Shown here in pieces: positions 6,580 to 14,700 of a stretch of DNA of 16,717 nt (the first letter of the stretch is position 1; every line of letters starts with the position of its first letter). Origin of the DNA: an uncultured Sphingopyxis sp. (GTDB lineage Bacteria > Pseudomonadota > Alphaproteobacteria > Sphingomonadales > Sphingomonadaceae); NCBI GenBank assembly GCA_937957805.1, contig CALFXW010000171.1, positions 1 through 16,717 on the forward strand. The letters run 5' to 3'. The position numbers were made by a program, and so were the translations under genes. The notes beneath the pieces are model-generated. The model made no database searches, was not told the DNA's origin, and saw only the letters and a list, made by a program, of their open reading frames with translations.

Positions 6580-7224
6580 ATGGGCAAGAAACCGGCATTG
6601 ACGCGCGTTGGCCCGGTGCATTTTCAATCGCTGGAAAGCGAACTTGCCCCGGTTGCGCATTATCTGACCGGCGATGTGCTGAACGCGGGGTGCGGCAACC
6701 GCGACCTTGGCGCGTTCCTGCGCGATGCGGGGGCAAAATCGCTCACCAACTATGATATCGCCAGCGATCTGGCGGGCGCGGTCATCGGCCCGTTGGAGTC
6801 GATGCCCTTTGCCGATGCGCGCTTTGACAGCCTGATCTGCAATGCGGTCATTGAACATGTCGCCGACAGCCGGGCGGTGATGGCCGAACTGGCACGGGTG
6901 CTGCGCCCGGGCGGACATGCGCTGATCGCCATCCCCTTTTTGCAGCCCCTTCACCCCTGCCCCGGCGATTATCGCCGCTTTACGGTTGATGGTTTGCAGG
7001 GCGCGGGCGAACGGGTTGGCCTGTCGCTGGTCGAAGCGCGCGCGGTGCATGGTGCGGCGCAGACATTGGGTTGGATTGCATGGGAAATTGCGCTGGAAAA
7101 AGGGGCGCTGGCGCGTGCCATCACCTATCCCATCGTCTGGTTGTGGAGCCGCTTTAGCCATAAAAACGACCCCAAAATCACCCGCAACGCCAACACGGTG
7201 CAGATGGTGTTTGTCCGCGCATGA
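6580..7224 (+). CDS. SAM-dependent methyltransferase (methyltransferase-11 type)
   Basis: This is a 214-residue class I methyltransferase. It has the SAM-binding VLNAGCGN (33-40), an acidic residue after the second strand (YDI, 58-60), MPFADARFDSLICNAVIEHV (75-94) and the ARVLRPGGHALIAIPF strand (105-120). All of these are hallmarks of the UbiE/methyltransferase-11 group. HPCPGDYRRFT (125-135) is typical of versions found in sugar and polyketide clusters. The ATG at 6580 was chosen because homology begins nearby and a GGGGAG lies upstream; an in-frame ATG at 6556 would add eight residues. It is the first gene of a tightly packed plus-strand run and its stop overlaps the next start by four bases (ATGA). 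The substrate is unknown, probably a glycan or lipid intermediate. Confidence 0.82.
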   Translation: MGKKPALTRVGPVHFQSLESELAPVAHYLTGDVLNAGCGNRDLGAFLRDAGAKSLTNYDIASDLAGAVIGPLESMPFADARFDSLICNAVIEHVADSRAVMAELARVLRPGGHALIAIPFLQPLHPCPGDYRRFTVDGLQGAGERVGLSLVEARAVHGAAQTLGWIAWEIALEKGALARAITYPIVWLWSRFSHKNDPKITRNANTVQMVFVRA

Positions 7225-8096
7225 TCCACCATATTCTCGAAATATTGCGGGTGAACCGCACGCGCCGCCGCAAAAGCACCAGCGACGACCCCCGCCTTGC
7301 AGCCCTGGCCAAGGGGGATTGGCGCGCCGCGCCCATCCCGCCCTTGGCGCAAGGGGCGGTCACCATGCTGCTGACCGATGAACTGAAATTGCTCGACCAT
7401 CTGGCGGGCGATTATTTCACCGGCGAAGGCGCGATTATCGATGCGGGGTGTTTTCTGGGCGGTTCGACGCTGGCGCTCGCCAACGGGTTGCGGCGGCACC
7501 TGTCGCGGCGCGGGCTGGGCGACCAGCCGCTCATCCACAGCTATGATTTGTTTGAGGTGGAGGATTGGACACGCGGCATTTATTTTCCGCGGGAAATCGC
7601 AGCGGGCGCCTCCACCCGGCAGCGGTTCGACACGGCTACGCGCGACATAACAGGGCTGATAGCGGTGCATGCGGGCGACATTGCCGCCCGGCCATGGACG
7701 GGCGGGCCGATCGAGATTTTGTTCATCGACGTCGCCAAGCACTGGACGGTGTGCGACTGGATTACCGCCAATTTTTTCCCCGCGCTGATCCCCGGCAAAT
7801 CCATCATCGTCCAGCAGGATTATCTGTTCGGCAGTTGGACAGGCTGGATCCACCTGACGATGGAATATTTTGCCGACGCTTTTGACATCATCACCGACAC
7901 GCAGCGCAATTCGGTGGTGTTCCATTATGCCCGTGCAATCGCGCCCGAACGGCTGCGCGGCGATTTGATCGAGCGGATGGAGGAGGGGGAGGCGCGCGCA
8001 CTTTTCGCGCGTGCGGCGGCAAGATGGCAGGGTGATCAGCGCGCGATACTTGAATCCGCCGCCACCCATTATCTGGAAATGCGCCATGGCGGATGA
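7221..8096 (+). CDS. Methyltransferase-like protein (methyltransferase-24-like fold, altered catalytic motif)
   Basis: This 291-residue protein has a Rossmann-type SAM-binding signature IIDAGCFLGGSTLALANGL (72-90) and a following SYDLFEVEDW segment (107-116). Where related methyltransferases carry D-G-D-H it has ILFIDVAKHW (166-175), followed by FFPALIPGKSIIVQQDY (185-201). The Q-Q-D-Y end replaces the usual acidic metal-binding pair. It may use another mechanism or act on another substrate; I recall similar proteins in surface-glycan loci but cannot name a function. The basic N-terminus (RVNRTRRRKS) lies on the cytoplasmic side. It starts inside the previous stop (ATGA) and overlaps the next gene by 11 bases, so it belongs to the same translational unit. 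Confidence 0.7.
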   Translation: MIHHILEILRVNRTRRRKSTSDDPRLAALAKGDWRAAPIPPLAQGAVTMLLTDELKLLDHLAGDYFTGEGAIIDAGCFLGGSTLALANGLRRHLSRRGLGDQPLIHSYDLFEVEDWTRGIYFPREIAAGASTRQRFDTATRDITGLIAVHAGDIAARPWTGGPIEILFIDVAKHWTVCDWITANFFPALIPGKSIIVQQDYLFGSWTGWIHLTMEYFADAFDIITDTQRNSVVFHYARAIAPERLRGDLIERMEEGEARALFARAAARWQGDQRAILESAATHYLEMRHGG

Positions 8097-8721
8097 TGGC
8101 CGCACCATGCTGTCCTATGACCAGATTATGGCGGTGCAGACGGGCACGATGGCGGGCGAATATCGCGGTGTCCCGATGCTCAAAAACCCGTTTGATCTGG
8201 CGCTTTACACGCGGCTGATTGGCGAACTGCGCCCGACCACGATTATCGAAATCGGCAGCCACCGGGGCGGCAGCGCATTATGGTTTGCCGACCAATTGCG
8301 CTGTCATGGCATCACTGGCGCGGTGCACAGCATCGACCTTGCGCAGGTGGGGGATGTCAACGACCCGATGGTGACTTTCCATGGGGCGGATGCGCGCGCG
8401 CTTGCGCCCTTGCTGGCCACACTTGCCCCCCTGCCCCACCCGTGGCTGGTGGTGGAGGATGCCGACCATATGGCCATTACCACCCGCGCGGTGCTGGATT
8501 TTTTCCACCCTTTGCTGCGCCTTGGCGACTGGCTGGTGGTGGAGGACGGGATTTTGACCGCCATGGGCGTCGCGGCGGATTATGGCGGCGGGCCGCTATG
8601 CGCGATTGACGGGTTTTTGGGCGAACATGGCGCGCAATATAAATTACGGCGCGATTATTGCGACTGGTTCGGGCGCAATGTGACGTGGAACGTCGATGGC
8701 TGGCTGGAACGGGTGGCGTGA
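8086..8721 (+). CDS. CmcI / rhamnosyl O-methyltransferase family protein
   Basis: This 211-residue protein has the layout of the CmcI family, often labelled cephalosporin hydroxylase but also containing mycobacterial rhamnosyl O-methyltransferases. An N-terminal YDQIMAVQTGTMAGEYRGVP segment (11-30) is followed by PFDLALYTRLIGELRPTTII, the SAM loop IIEIGSHRGGSA (53-64), HSIDLAQVGD (81-90), the catalytic/metal segment VVEDADH (122-128) and VVEDG (151-155). Sugar O-methylation is the most likely job here because four other methyltransferase-type genes adjoin it. The ATG at 8086 is chosen because the family motif starts right after it; a longer frame from 8011 reads non-homologous residues inside the preceding gene. 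The end overlaps the next start by four bases (GTGA). Confidence 0.82.
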   Translation: MADDGRTMLSYDQIMAVQTGTMAGEYRGVPMLKNPFDLALYTRLIGELRPTTIIEIGSHRGGSALWFADQLRCHGITGAVHSIDLAQVGDVNDPMVTFHGADARALAPLLATLAPLPHPWLVVEDADHMAITTRAVLDFFHPLLRLGDWLVVEDGILTAMGVAADYGGGPLCAIDGFLGEHGAQYKLRRDYCDWFGRNVTWNVDGWLERVA

Positions 8722-9422
8722 GCCAATATTTTGATCTTGAACCCGAATTTCTGGCAATCTGGGACGAAATTGCCGACCGGACGATGACCAGCATCGAACG
8801 CGGCTACGCCCTGTGGCAGGCGGTGGGGCATATCATCACCAGCGGTTTGCCGGGTGATTTTGTCGAATGCGGGGTGTGGCGCGGTGGTTCGGCGATGTTG
8901 ATGGCCCGCGCGCTCAACCATTTTGGCGATGATGGCCGCCACATATATTTGTTCGATACTTTTGCCGGGATGACCCCGCCCGACGCGCGTGATGTGCAGG
9001 CGATGAGCGGGCGCGATGCCGCAGCAATTTTGGCCGACGCCCCCAAAAATGCCGATGATCCATTCTGGGGGATTGCACCGCTCGAAATGGTGCAGGCGAA
9101 TATGGCAGAGAGCGGCATTGCCCCCGCGCGCGTCCATTATGTTGCGGGTGATGTCGCACAAACCATTCCCGCCGCCGCGCCGCCCACCCTTGCGCTGCTG
9201 CGGCTCGACACCGACTGGTATGCCAGCACCGCGCATGAACTGGCGCATTTATGGCCGCGCCTCAGCCCCGGCGGCATCCTCCTCATCGATGATTATGGCT
9301 ATTGGCAGGGCGCACGCGCCGCGACCGATGACTGGCTGGCCAGCCTGCCCGCCGCGCAGCGCCCGCTGTTGCAGCGAATCGACTATACGGGACGGATGGG
9401 AATCAAGCCATATAGGAAATAG
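8718..9422 (+). CDS. TylF/MycF-type O-methyltransferase
   Basis: This 234-residue enzyme is of the macrocin O-methyltransferase family, which uses SAM and a divalent metal to methylate sugar hydroxyls. The signature is clear: GLPGDFVECGVWRGGSAML (43-61), YLFDTFAGMTPP (77-88), LLRLDTDWYAST (160-171) and GGILLIDDYGYW (185-196). The acidic residues of LDTDWY and DDYG match the family's metal-binding residues. Its start is the GTG at 8718, in the GTGA overlap with the CmcI-type gene; an upstream frame from 8658 is unrelated sequence. It is the last gene of the run, followed by a 196-base gap. Paired TylF-type and CmcI-type genes suggest two different hydroxyls of the same sugar or chain are methylated, which is inference. 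Confidence 0.88.
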   Translation: MSQYFDLEPEFLAIWDEIADRTMTSIERGYALWQAVGHIITSGLPGDFVECGVWRGGSAMLMARALNHFGDDGRHIYLFDTFAGMTPPDARDVQAMSGRDAAAILADAPKNADDPFWGIAPLEMVQANMAESGIAPARVHYVAGDVAQTIPAAAPPTLALLRLDTDWYASTAHELAHLWPRLSPGGILLIDDYGYWQGARAATDDWLASLPAAQRPLLQRIDYTGRMGIKPYRK

Positions 9423-9618
9423 CGTTTACTATATGGGCAAGATAATTTCACCCGTCGGCGTATATATTGCGCCGCACCAAAAATATTAGACAATATCATT
9501 TTCCATATTGCCGCAATTGCGCGACGAAGGCGTGCGCGGCTGCTTATGCGCATGTCCATGGGGCAGGATTGTCGCGCACCAACGCGGTCAAATAGCTGTC
9601 ATATCAAAGGGAAAGCAG
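9423..9618. other. AT-rich intergenic region before the glutamate synthase operon
   Basis: These 196 bases hold no gene. The first half is markedly AT-rich (TATATATT near 9461, several AATAT runs) compared with the flanking genes. It contains a small inverted repeat, CAATAT/ATATTG (9491-9496 and 9505-9510), but no T-tailed terminator. The gltD promoter is expected here, yet no well-spaced -35/-10 pair stands out. A ribosome binding site AAGGGA (about 9606-9611) precedes the gltD ATG by seven bases and fixes that start. Confidence 0.4.
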
Positions 9619-11046
9619 ATGGCGGAAAGCCACATGTTGAAATTTGTCGATGAAGGACAAAGCTACCCCGACAAGCGCGATGCCGCCTTGCGGGCGGAGG
9701 ATTTTGCCGAAATCGCCGCACGCTATGCGCCTGACGTGGCGCAGCGCCAATCGGCGCGCTGTTCGCAATGCGGGGTTCCTTATTGTTCGGTGCATTGCCC
9801 GCTGGGCAACCACATCCCCGACTGGCTGCGCCTGACGGCGGAGGGCCGGTTGCAAGAGGCCTATGCCCTGTCCAATTCGACATCGACCATGCCCGAAATC
9901 TGCGGCCGCATCTGCCCGCAAGACCGATTATGTGAGGGGAATTGCGTCATCGAAAGCGCGGGGCATGGCGCAGTCACCATCGGCGCGGTCGAAAAATATA
10001 TCACCGATACCGCGTGGGAGGAGGGCTGGGTTGCAGATTTGCGCCCCGGCCGCCCCACCGGCCAATCGGTTGGCATCATCGGCGCGGGGCCAGCGGGGCT
10101 GGCGGCGGCGGAACATCTGCGCATCGCCGGGCATGACGTCACCATTTATGACCGGCATGACCGGGCGGGCGGCCTCCTCACCTATGGCATACCGGGTTTC
10201 AAGCTCGAAAAGCCGGTGGTCGAACGGCGGATCGCGCGACTGGTGGCGGGCGGGATAAAGCTGGAACTGGGCTTTGCGGTGGGGACGGACGCGACGCTCC
10301 ACCAATTGCGCGCGCGCCATGATGCGCTGTTGATTGCAACGGGGGTTTATGCGCCCCGCCCCCTCACCATCCCCGGCGATGATATGGCGGGCGTTGTGGA
10401 GGCGCTCGACTATCTCATCACCGCCAACCGTGTGGGCTTTGGGGAGGTGCCGCCCGCTTTTGCCGACGGACAATTGAACGCGGCGGGGCGGCATGTCGTC
10501 GTCATCGGCGGCGGCGATACCGCGATGGATTGCGTGCGCACCGCCATCCGCCAAGGGGCGGCATCGGTGCGCTGCCTCTACCGGCGTGACCGCGCGAACA
10601 TGCCCGGCAGCCAGCGGGAAGTTGCCCATGCTGAGGAGGAGGGGGTGCAGTTCGACTGGCTGTCCGCCCCCGAAGCGATTTTGGGCGACGACAAGGTCAC
10701 GGGGCTGTTGGTGCGCAAAATGCGGCTGGGCCGCGCGGATATGCGCGGGCGGCGCAGTGTCGAGGCGGACGATACGCCGTGCCAAACCATCCCCGCCGAT
10801 CTGGTCATCCGCGCGCTCGGCTATGATGCAGAGGATCTGCCGAGCCTGTTCGGCAGCGGTGAGCTGGCGGTGACGCGCTGGGGGACTTTGCGTGTCGATA
10901 CGCAGATGATGACCAGTATCGATGGTATTTTTGCCGGCGGTGATATTGTGCGCGGGGCAAGTTTAGTTGTTTGGGCCTTGCGCGATGGGCGTGATGTGGC
11001 AGAACATGTGCAGCGTTATTTGAAAAATGGCGCGACACTGGGGTAA
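9619..11046 (+). CDS. gltD: Glutamate synthase [NADPH] small (beta) subunit
   Basis: This 475-residue subunit takes electrons from NADPH through FAD and passes them to the large subunit to convert 2-oxoglutarate and glutamine into two glutamates. The N-terminal domain has two cysteine groups for [4Fe-4S] clusters: C48, C51, C56, C60 (CSQCGVPYCSVHC) and C95, C99, C105, C109. The FAD loop GIIGAGPAGLAAAEHL begins at 152, followed by GGLLTYGIPGFKL. The NADPH loop VVVIGGGDTAMD begins near 293 and FAGGDIVRGASLVVWAL is near the end. Length is normal. The ATG at 9619 follows AAGGGA by seven bases; an open frame reaching back to 9508 lacks homology. Five bases separate its stop from the next gene, which places gltD first in the operon, ahead of gltB. 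Confidence 0.96.
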   Translation: MAESHMLKFVDEGQSYPDKRDAALRAEDFAEIAARYAPDVAQRQSARCSQCGVPYCSVHCPLGNHIPDWLRLTAEGRLQEAYALSNSTSTMPEICGRICPQDRLCEGNCVIESAGHGAVTIGAVEKYITDTAWEEGWVADLRPGRPTGQSVGIIGAGPAGLAAAEHLRIAGHDVTIYDRHDRAGGLLTYGIPGFKLEKPVVERRIARLVAGGIKLELGFAVGTDATLHQLRARHDALLIATGVYAPRPLTIPGDDMAGVVEALDYLITANRVGFGEVPPAFADGQLNAAGRHVVVIGGGDTAMDCVRTAIRQGAASVRCLYRRDRANMPGSQREVAHAEEEGVQFDWLSAPEAILGDDKVTGLLVRKMRLGRADMRGRRSVEADDTPCQTIPADLVIRALGYDAEDLPSLFGSGELAVTRWGTLRVDTQMMTSIDGIFAGGDIVRGASLVVWALRDGRDVAEHVQRYLKNGATLG

Positions 11047-11051
11047 ACATC

Positions 11052-11735
11052 ATGCAAATCGCTCGTAATAGTAAAATATTATTTGGTATCAGCCTGTTGG
11101 CATTGGCAACGCCAGTATGGGCACAGGACAGCGCGCCCGCCGAAACGCCAGCTGAAACACCGGCCGAAGCCGCGCCCGCCGCCGAAGCGCCCGCCGCCGA
11201 TGCCGCGCCCGCAACCGACGCCCTGCCCGCCGATATTGACCCGGCGCGCTTTGCCATCGCCGAACAGATTGTCGCGCTGACCATTCCAAACGACCGAGCG
11301 GCGTGGGTGAATCAAATGATGGACGTTTATGCCGGGACACGAATGAACGCGCTTCGTGAAAATGACGAAACCAAGCAACTGTTGCGCCGTTTTCCCCAAA
11401 TGCGCCGCCCGTTCGAAGAATTTCTGGCCGCCGTCCTGGACGCGGCAGGGGACGTTTTGCTGGAACGACTGCCCGCCTTGCAGCGGGCATCCGCCATCGG
11501 TTACGCCCGCACCTATGACGTAAATGCGTTGAACGCCATCCTGGGCTTTATGCAGACCCCCAATGGTCTGGTTTATGCGCAGCATTTGAACGAAGTGGCG
11601 CTGGCCCCCGAACTTGCCGAATGGCAACAAAATATCGAGCAAGCGATAGAGGCGGCTGGCCTGCCTGCGGCGCAAGAATATATGCGCGCAGCCCAATCCA
11701 TCATCGCCAAAGATACCGATCAGAACGAACCTTAA
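11052..11735 (+). CDS. Secreted DUF2059-type protein within the glutamate synthase operon
   Basis: This 227-residue protein has a Sec signal peptide (basic MQIARNSK, hydrophobic ILFGISLLALATPVW, cleavage probably after A24 in VWA-QDS), so it should be periplasmic or envelope-associated. Residues 26-62 are a low-complexity Ala/Pro/Glu linker with repeated PAE units. The rest is helical and contains YARTYDVNALNAILGFMQTP and GLVYAQ (about 157-181), the part best conserved in DUF2059 proteins. No function is established for the family. A GGGG overlapping the gltD stop lies eight bases before its ATG. It sits five bases after gltD and 18 before gltB, so it should be co-transcribed with both. No catalytic motif is visible. 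Confidence 0.75.
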   Translation: MQIARNSKILFGISLLALATPVWAQDSAPAETPAETPAEAAPAAEAPAADAAPATDALPADIDPARFAIAEQIVALTIPNDRAAWVNQMMDVYAGTRMNALRENDETKQLLRRFPQMRRPFEEFLAAVLDAAGDVLLERLPALQRASAIGYARTYDVNALNAILGFMQTPNGLVYAQHLNEVALAPELAEWQQNIEQAIEAAGLPAAQEYMRAAQSIIAKDTDQNEP

Positions 11736-11753
11736 TGAACAGGCCCCAAGACC

Positions 11754-14700
11754 ATGTATGACGCCCCCTTGCCCACCGCAGAACATGAACGCCTGGCGCG
11801 GGAGGGGATGTATCACCCCGAATTTGAAGGGGACGCGTGCGGTGTCGGGCTGATTGCGGCCATTTCGGGGATGGCACAGCGGCGCGTCGTCACCGCCGCT
11901 ATCGACGCGTTAAAGGCGGTGTGGCATCGCGGCGCGGTCGATGCCGATGGCAAGACGGGCGATGGCGCGGGGCTGCACATCGACCTGCCAGTGCGTTTCT
12001 TTGACGAAGCCATCGCCCATTCGGGGCACCGCGTGCGCCCCAACCGGCTGGCGGTCGGCATGATTTTCCTGCCGCGCACCGATTTGGGCGCACAGGAAAG
12101 CTGTCGCACCATCGTCGAAAGCGCGATTATCGAGGCTGGTTTCACCATTTACGGCTGGCGACAGGTGCCGGTTGATGTGTCGGTCATTGGCGACAAGGCA
12201 CAGCGCACCCGCCCCGAAATCGAACAGATAATGATCGCGGGGCCGGATCCCGAAGCTATGAGCGCGGCGGAGTTTGACAAGACGCTCTACCTCGTCCGGC
12301 GGCGCATCGAAAAAGCGATTATCGCAGCACAAATTGCCGATTTTTATATTTGCAGCCTGTCGTGCCAGTCGATTGTCTACAAAGGACTTTTCCTCGCCGA
12401 AAGCCTGTCGGTTTTCTATCCCGACCTTGCCGACGAACGCTTCATCAGCCGGGTGGCGATTTTCCACCAACGCTATTCCACCAATACTTTCCCGCAATGG
12501 TGGCTGGCGCAACCGTTCCGCTGTCTCGCCCATAATGGGGAGATTAACACCATTCGCGGCAATAAAAATTGGATGAAAAGCCATGAGATAAAGATGGCCA
12601 GCATATCCTTTGGCGACATGTCGGAGGAGATAAAGCCCGTCATCCCCGCCGGGGCGTCGGACACGGCGGCATTGGATGCGGTGTTTGAAACCATAGTGCG
12701 CTCGGGGCGCGAAGCCCCCACCGCAAAGCTGATGCTGGTGCCAGAAGCGTGGGCGCACCGCCCCGGCATCAGCGCCGAACATCAGGCCATGTATCGTTAT
12801 TTTGCCAGCGTCATGGAACCATGGGACGGGCCGGCCGCGCTCGCCATGACCGATGGTCGCTGGGCGGTCGCGGGGATGGACCGTAACGCGCTGCGCCCGC
12901 TGCGCTATACCATCACCGATGATGATTTGCTGATCGTCGGTTCCGAAAGCGGCATGGTGCAGGTGAGCGAGGCGCAGATCGTCAAAAAGGGGCGACTCGG
13001 CCCGGGTGAAATGATCGCGGTCGATCTGGCCGAAGGGCGTTTTTACGACGATGGCGCGATAAAAGACCGGATTGCCGCCGAACAACCCTATGGGCAAATG
13101 GTCGCGCAGTTCCGCACCATGGCCGATTTGCCGATGGTGGCCGATGCGGCGGCGCTGCCGCGCGGGGAATCTTTGGTGCGCCTGCAAGTCGCGGCGGGCC
13201 AAACGCTGGAGGATATGGAGCTTATCCTCAGCCCGATGGTGGAGGGGGGCAAGGAAGCCATTGGCTCAATGGGCGATGACACGCCGCTTGCCGTCATTTC
13301 GGACAAGCCACGCCTGATTCACCAGTTTTTCCGGCAGAATTTCTCCCAAGTCACCAACCCGCCGATCGACAGTTTGCGCGAACGCCATGTCATGTCGCTC
13401 AACACGCGTTTTGCCAACCTTGCCAACATCCTCGACCAGAGCGGGCAGAATAAACAATTGCTGGTCATCGACAGCCCCGTCCTTTCTGGACAGGATTGGG
13501 CACGGCTGCGCGCCGCCTTTGGCGATGCAACGCAGCAGATTAATTGCGTCTTTCCGCGCGGCAGCGGGGCGGCCGGGCTGAAGTCCGCACTCGAACGCAT
13601 CCGCCACGAAGCCGAGGCGGCGGTGCGCGCGGGGCGCAGCGAATTATTCCTGACGGATGAGGCGCAGGACGCCGACAATGTCGGCATGGCGATGGTGCTC
13701 GCCGCCGCCGCCGTCCACACCCATTTGGTGCGCATGGGGCTGCGCAGCTATGCCTCGCTCAACGTCCGGTCTGCCGAATGCCTCGACACCCATGGTTTTG
13801 CGGTGCTGATCGGGGTGGGCGCAACCACCGTCCATGCATGGCTGGCCGAAGCAGCGATAATCGAACGCCACGGGCGCGGGCTGTTTGGTGAACGCAGCAT
13901 CGATGTCTGCATCGCCAATTATCGCAAGGCGATCGACGATGGTCTGCTCAAAATCATGGCGAAAATGGGGATTGCCGTCATCTCCTCCTATCGCGGCGGC
14001 TATAATTTTGAAGCGGTCGGCCTGTCGCGCGCATTGGTGAATGAATTTTTCCCCGGCATGCCCGCCAAAATATCGGGCGAGGGGTATGTTTCGCTCTATA
14101 TCAACGCCTCCGAACGGCATGACGCGGCCTATGATGCTGGTGTCGTGCATCTGCCCATCGGCGGTTTTTACCGCCAGAGACAGGGGGCAGAACCGCACGC
14201 ATGGGGGGCGCCCCATATGCATTTGCTGCAAAGCGCGGTGGCCAGCGACAGTTACTCCACCTACCTCGCCTTTTCGCGCGCGGTGCACGACAGCCCGCCC
14301 ATTTATCTGCGCGATTTGCTGGAGTTTGCCGACAATCGCACCGCCATCCCGATTGAGGAGGTGGAGGCGATCACCGAAATCCGCAAGCGGTTCATCACGC
14401 CGGGGATGTCGCTGGGCGCGCTAAGCCCCGAAGCGCATGAAACGCTGGCGATTGCGATGAACCGCATCGGGGCCAAGGCGGTGTCGGGCGAAGGGGGCGA
14501 AGATGCGTTGCGTTTCAAACCCTATCCCAATGGTGACAATGCCAACAGCGCGATCAAACAAATTGCCAGCGGGCGATTTGGCGTCACCGCCGAATATCTG
14601 GGCGCGTGTGAGGAAATAGAGATAAAGGTCGCCCAAGGGGCAAAGCCGGGCGAAGGCGGGCAGCTCCCCGGCTTCAAAGTCACCGACATGATCGCGCGGC

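Noticed and set aside
9508..9618. N-terminal extension of GltD
   Set aside because: The added residues have no similarity to the family, while the ATG at 9619 has a ribosome binding site at ideal spacing and gives the normal length.
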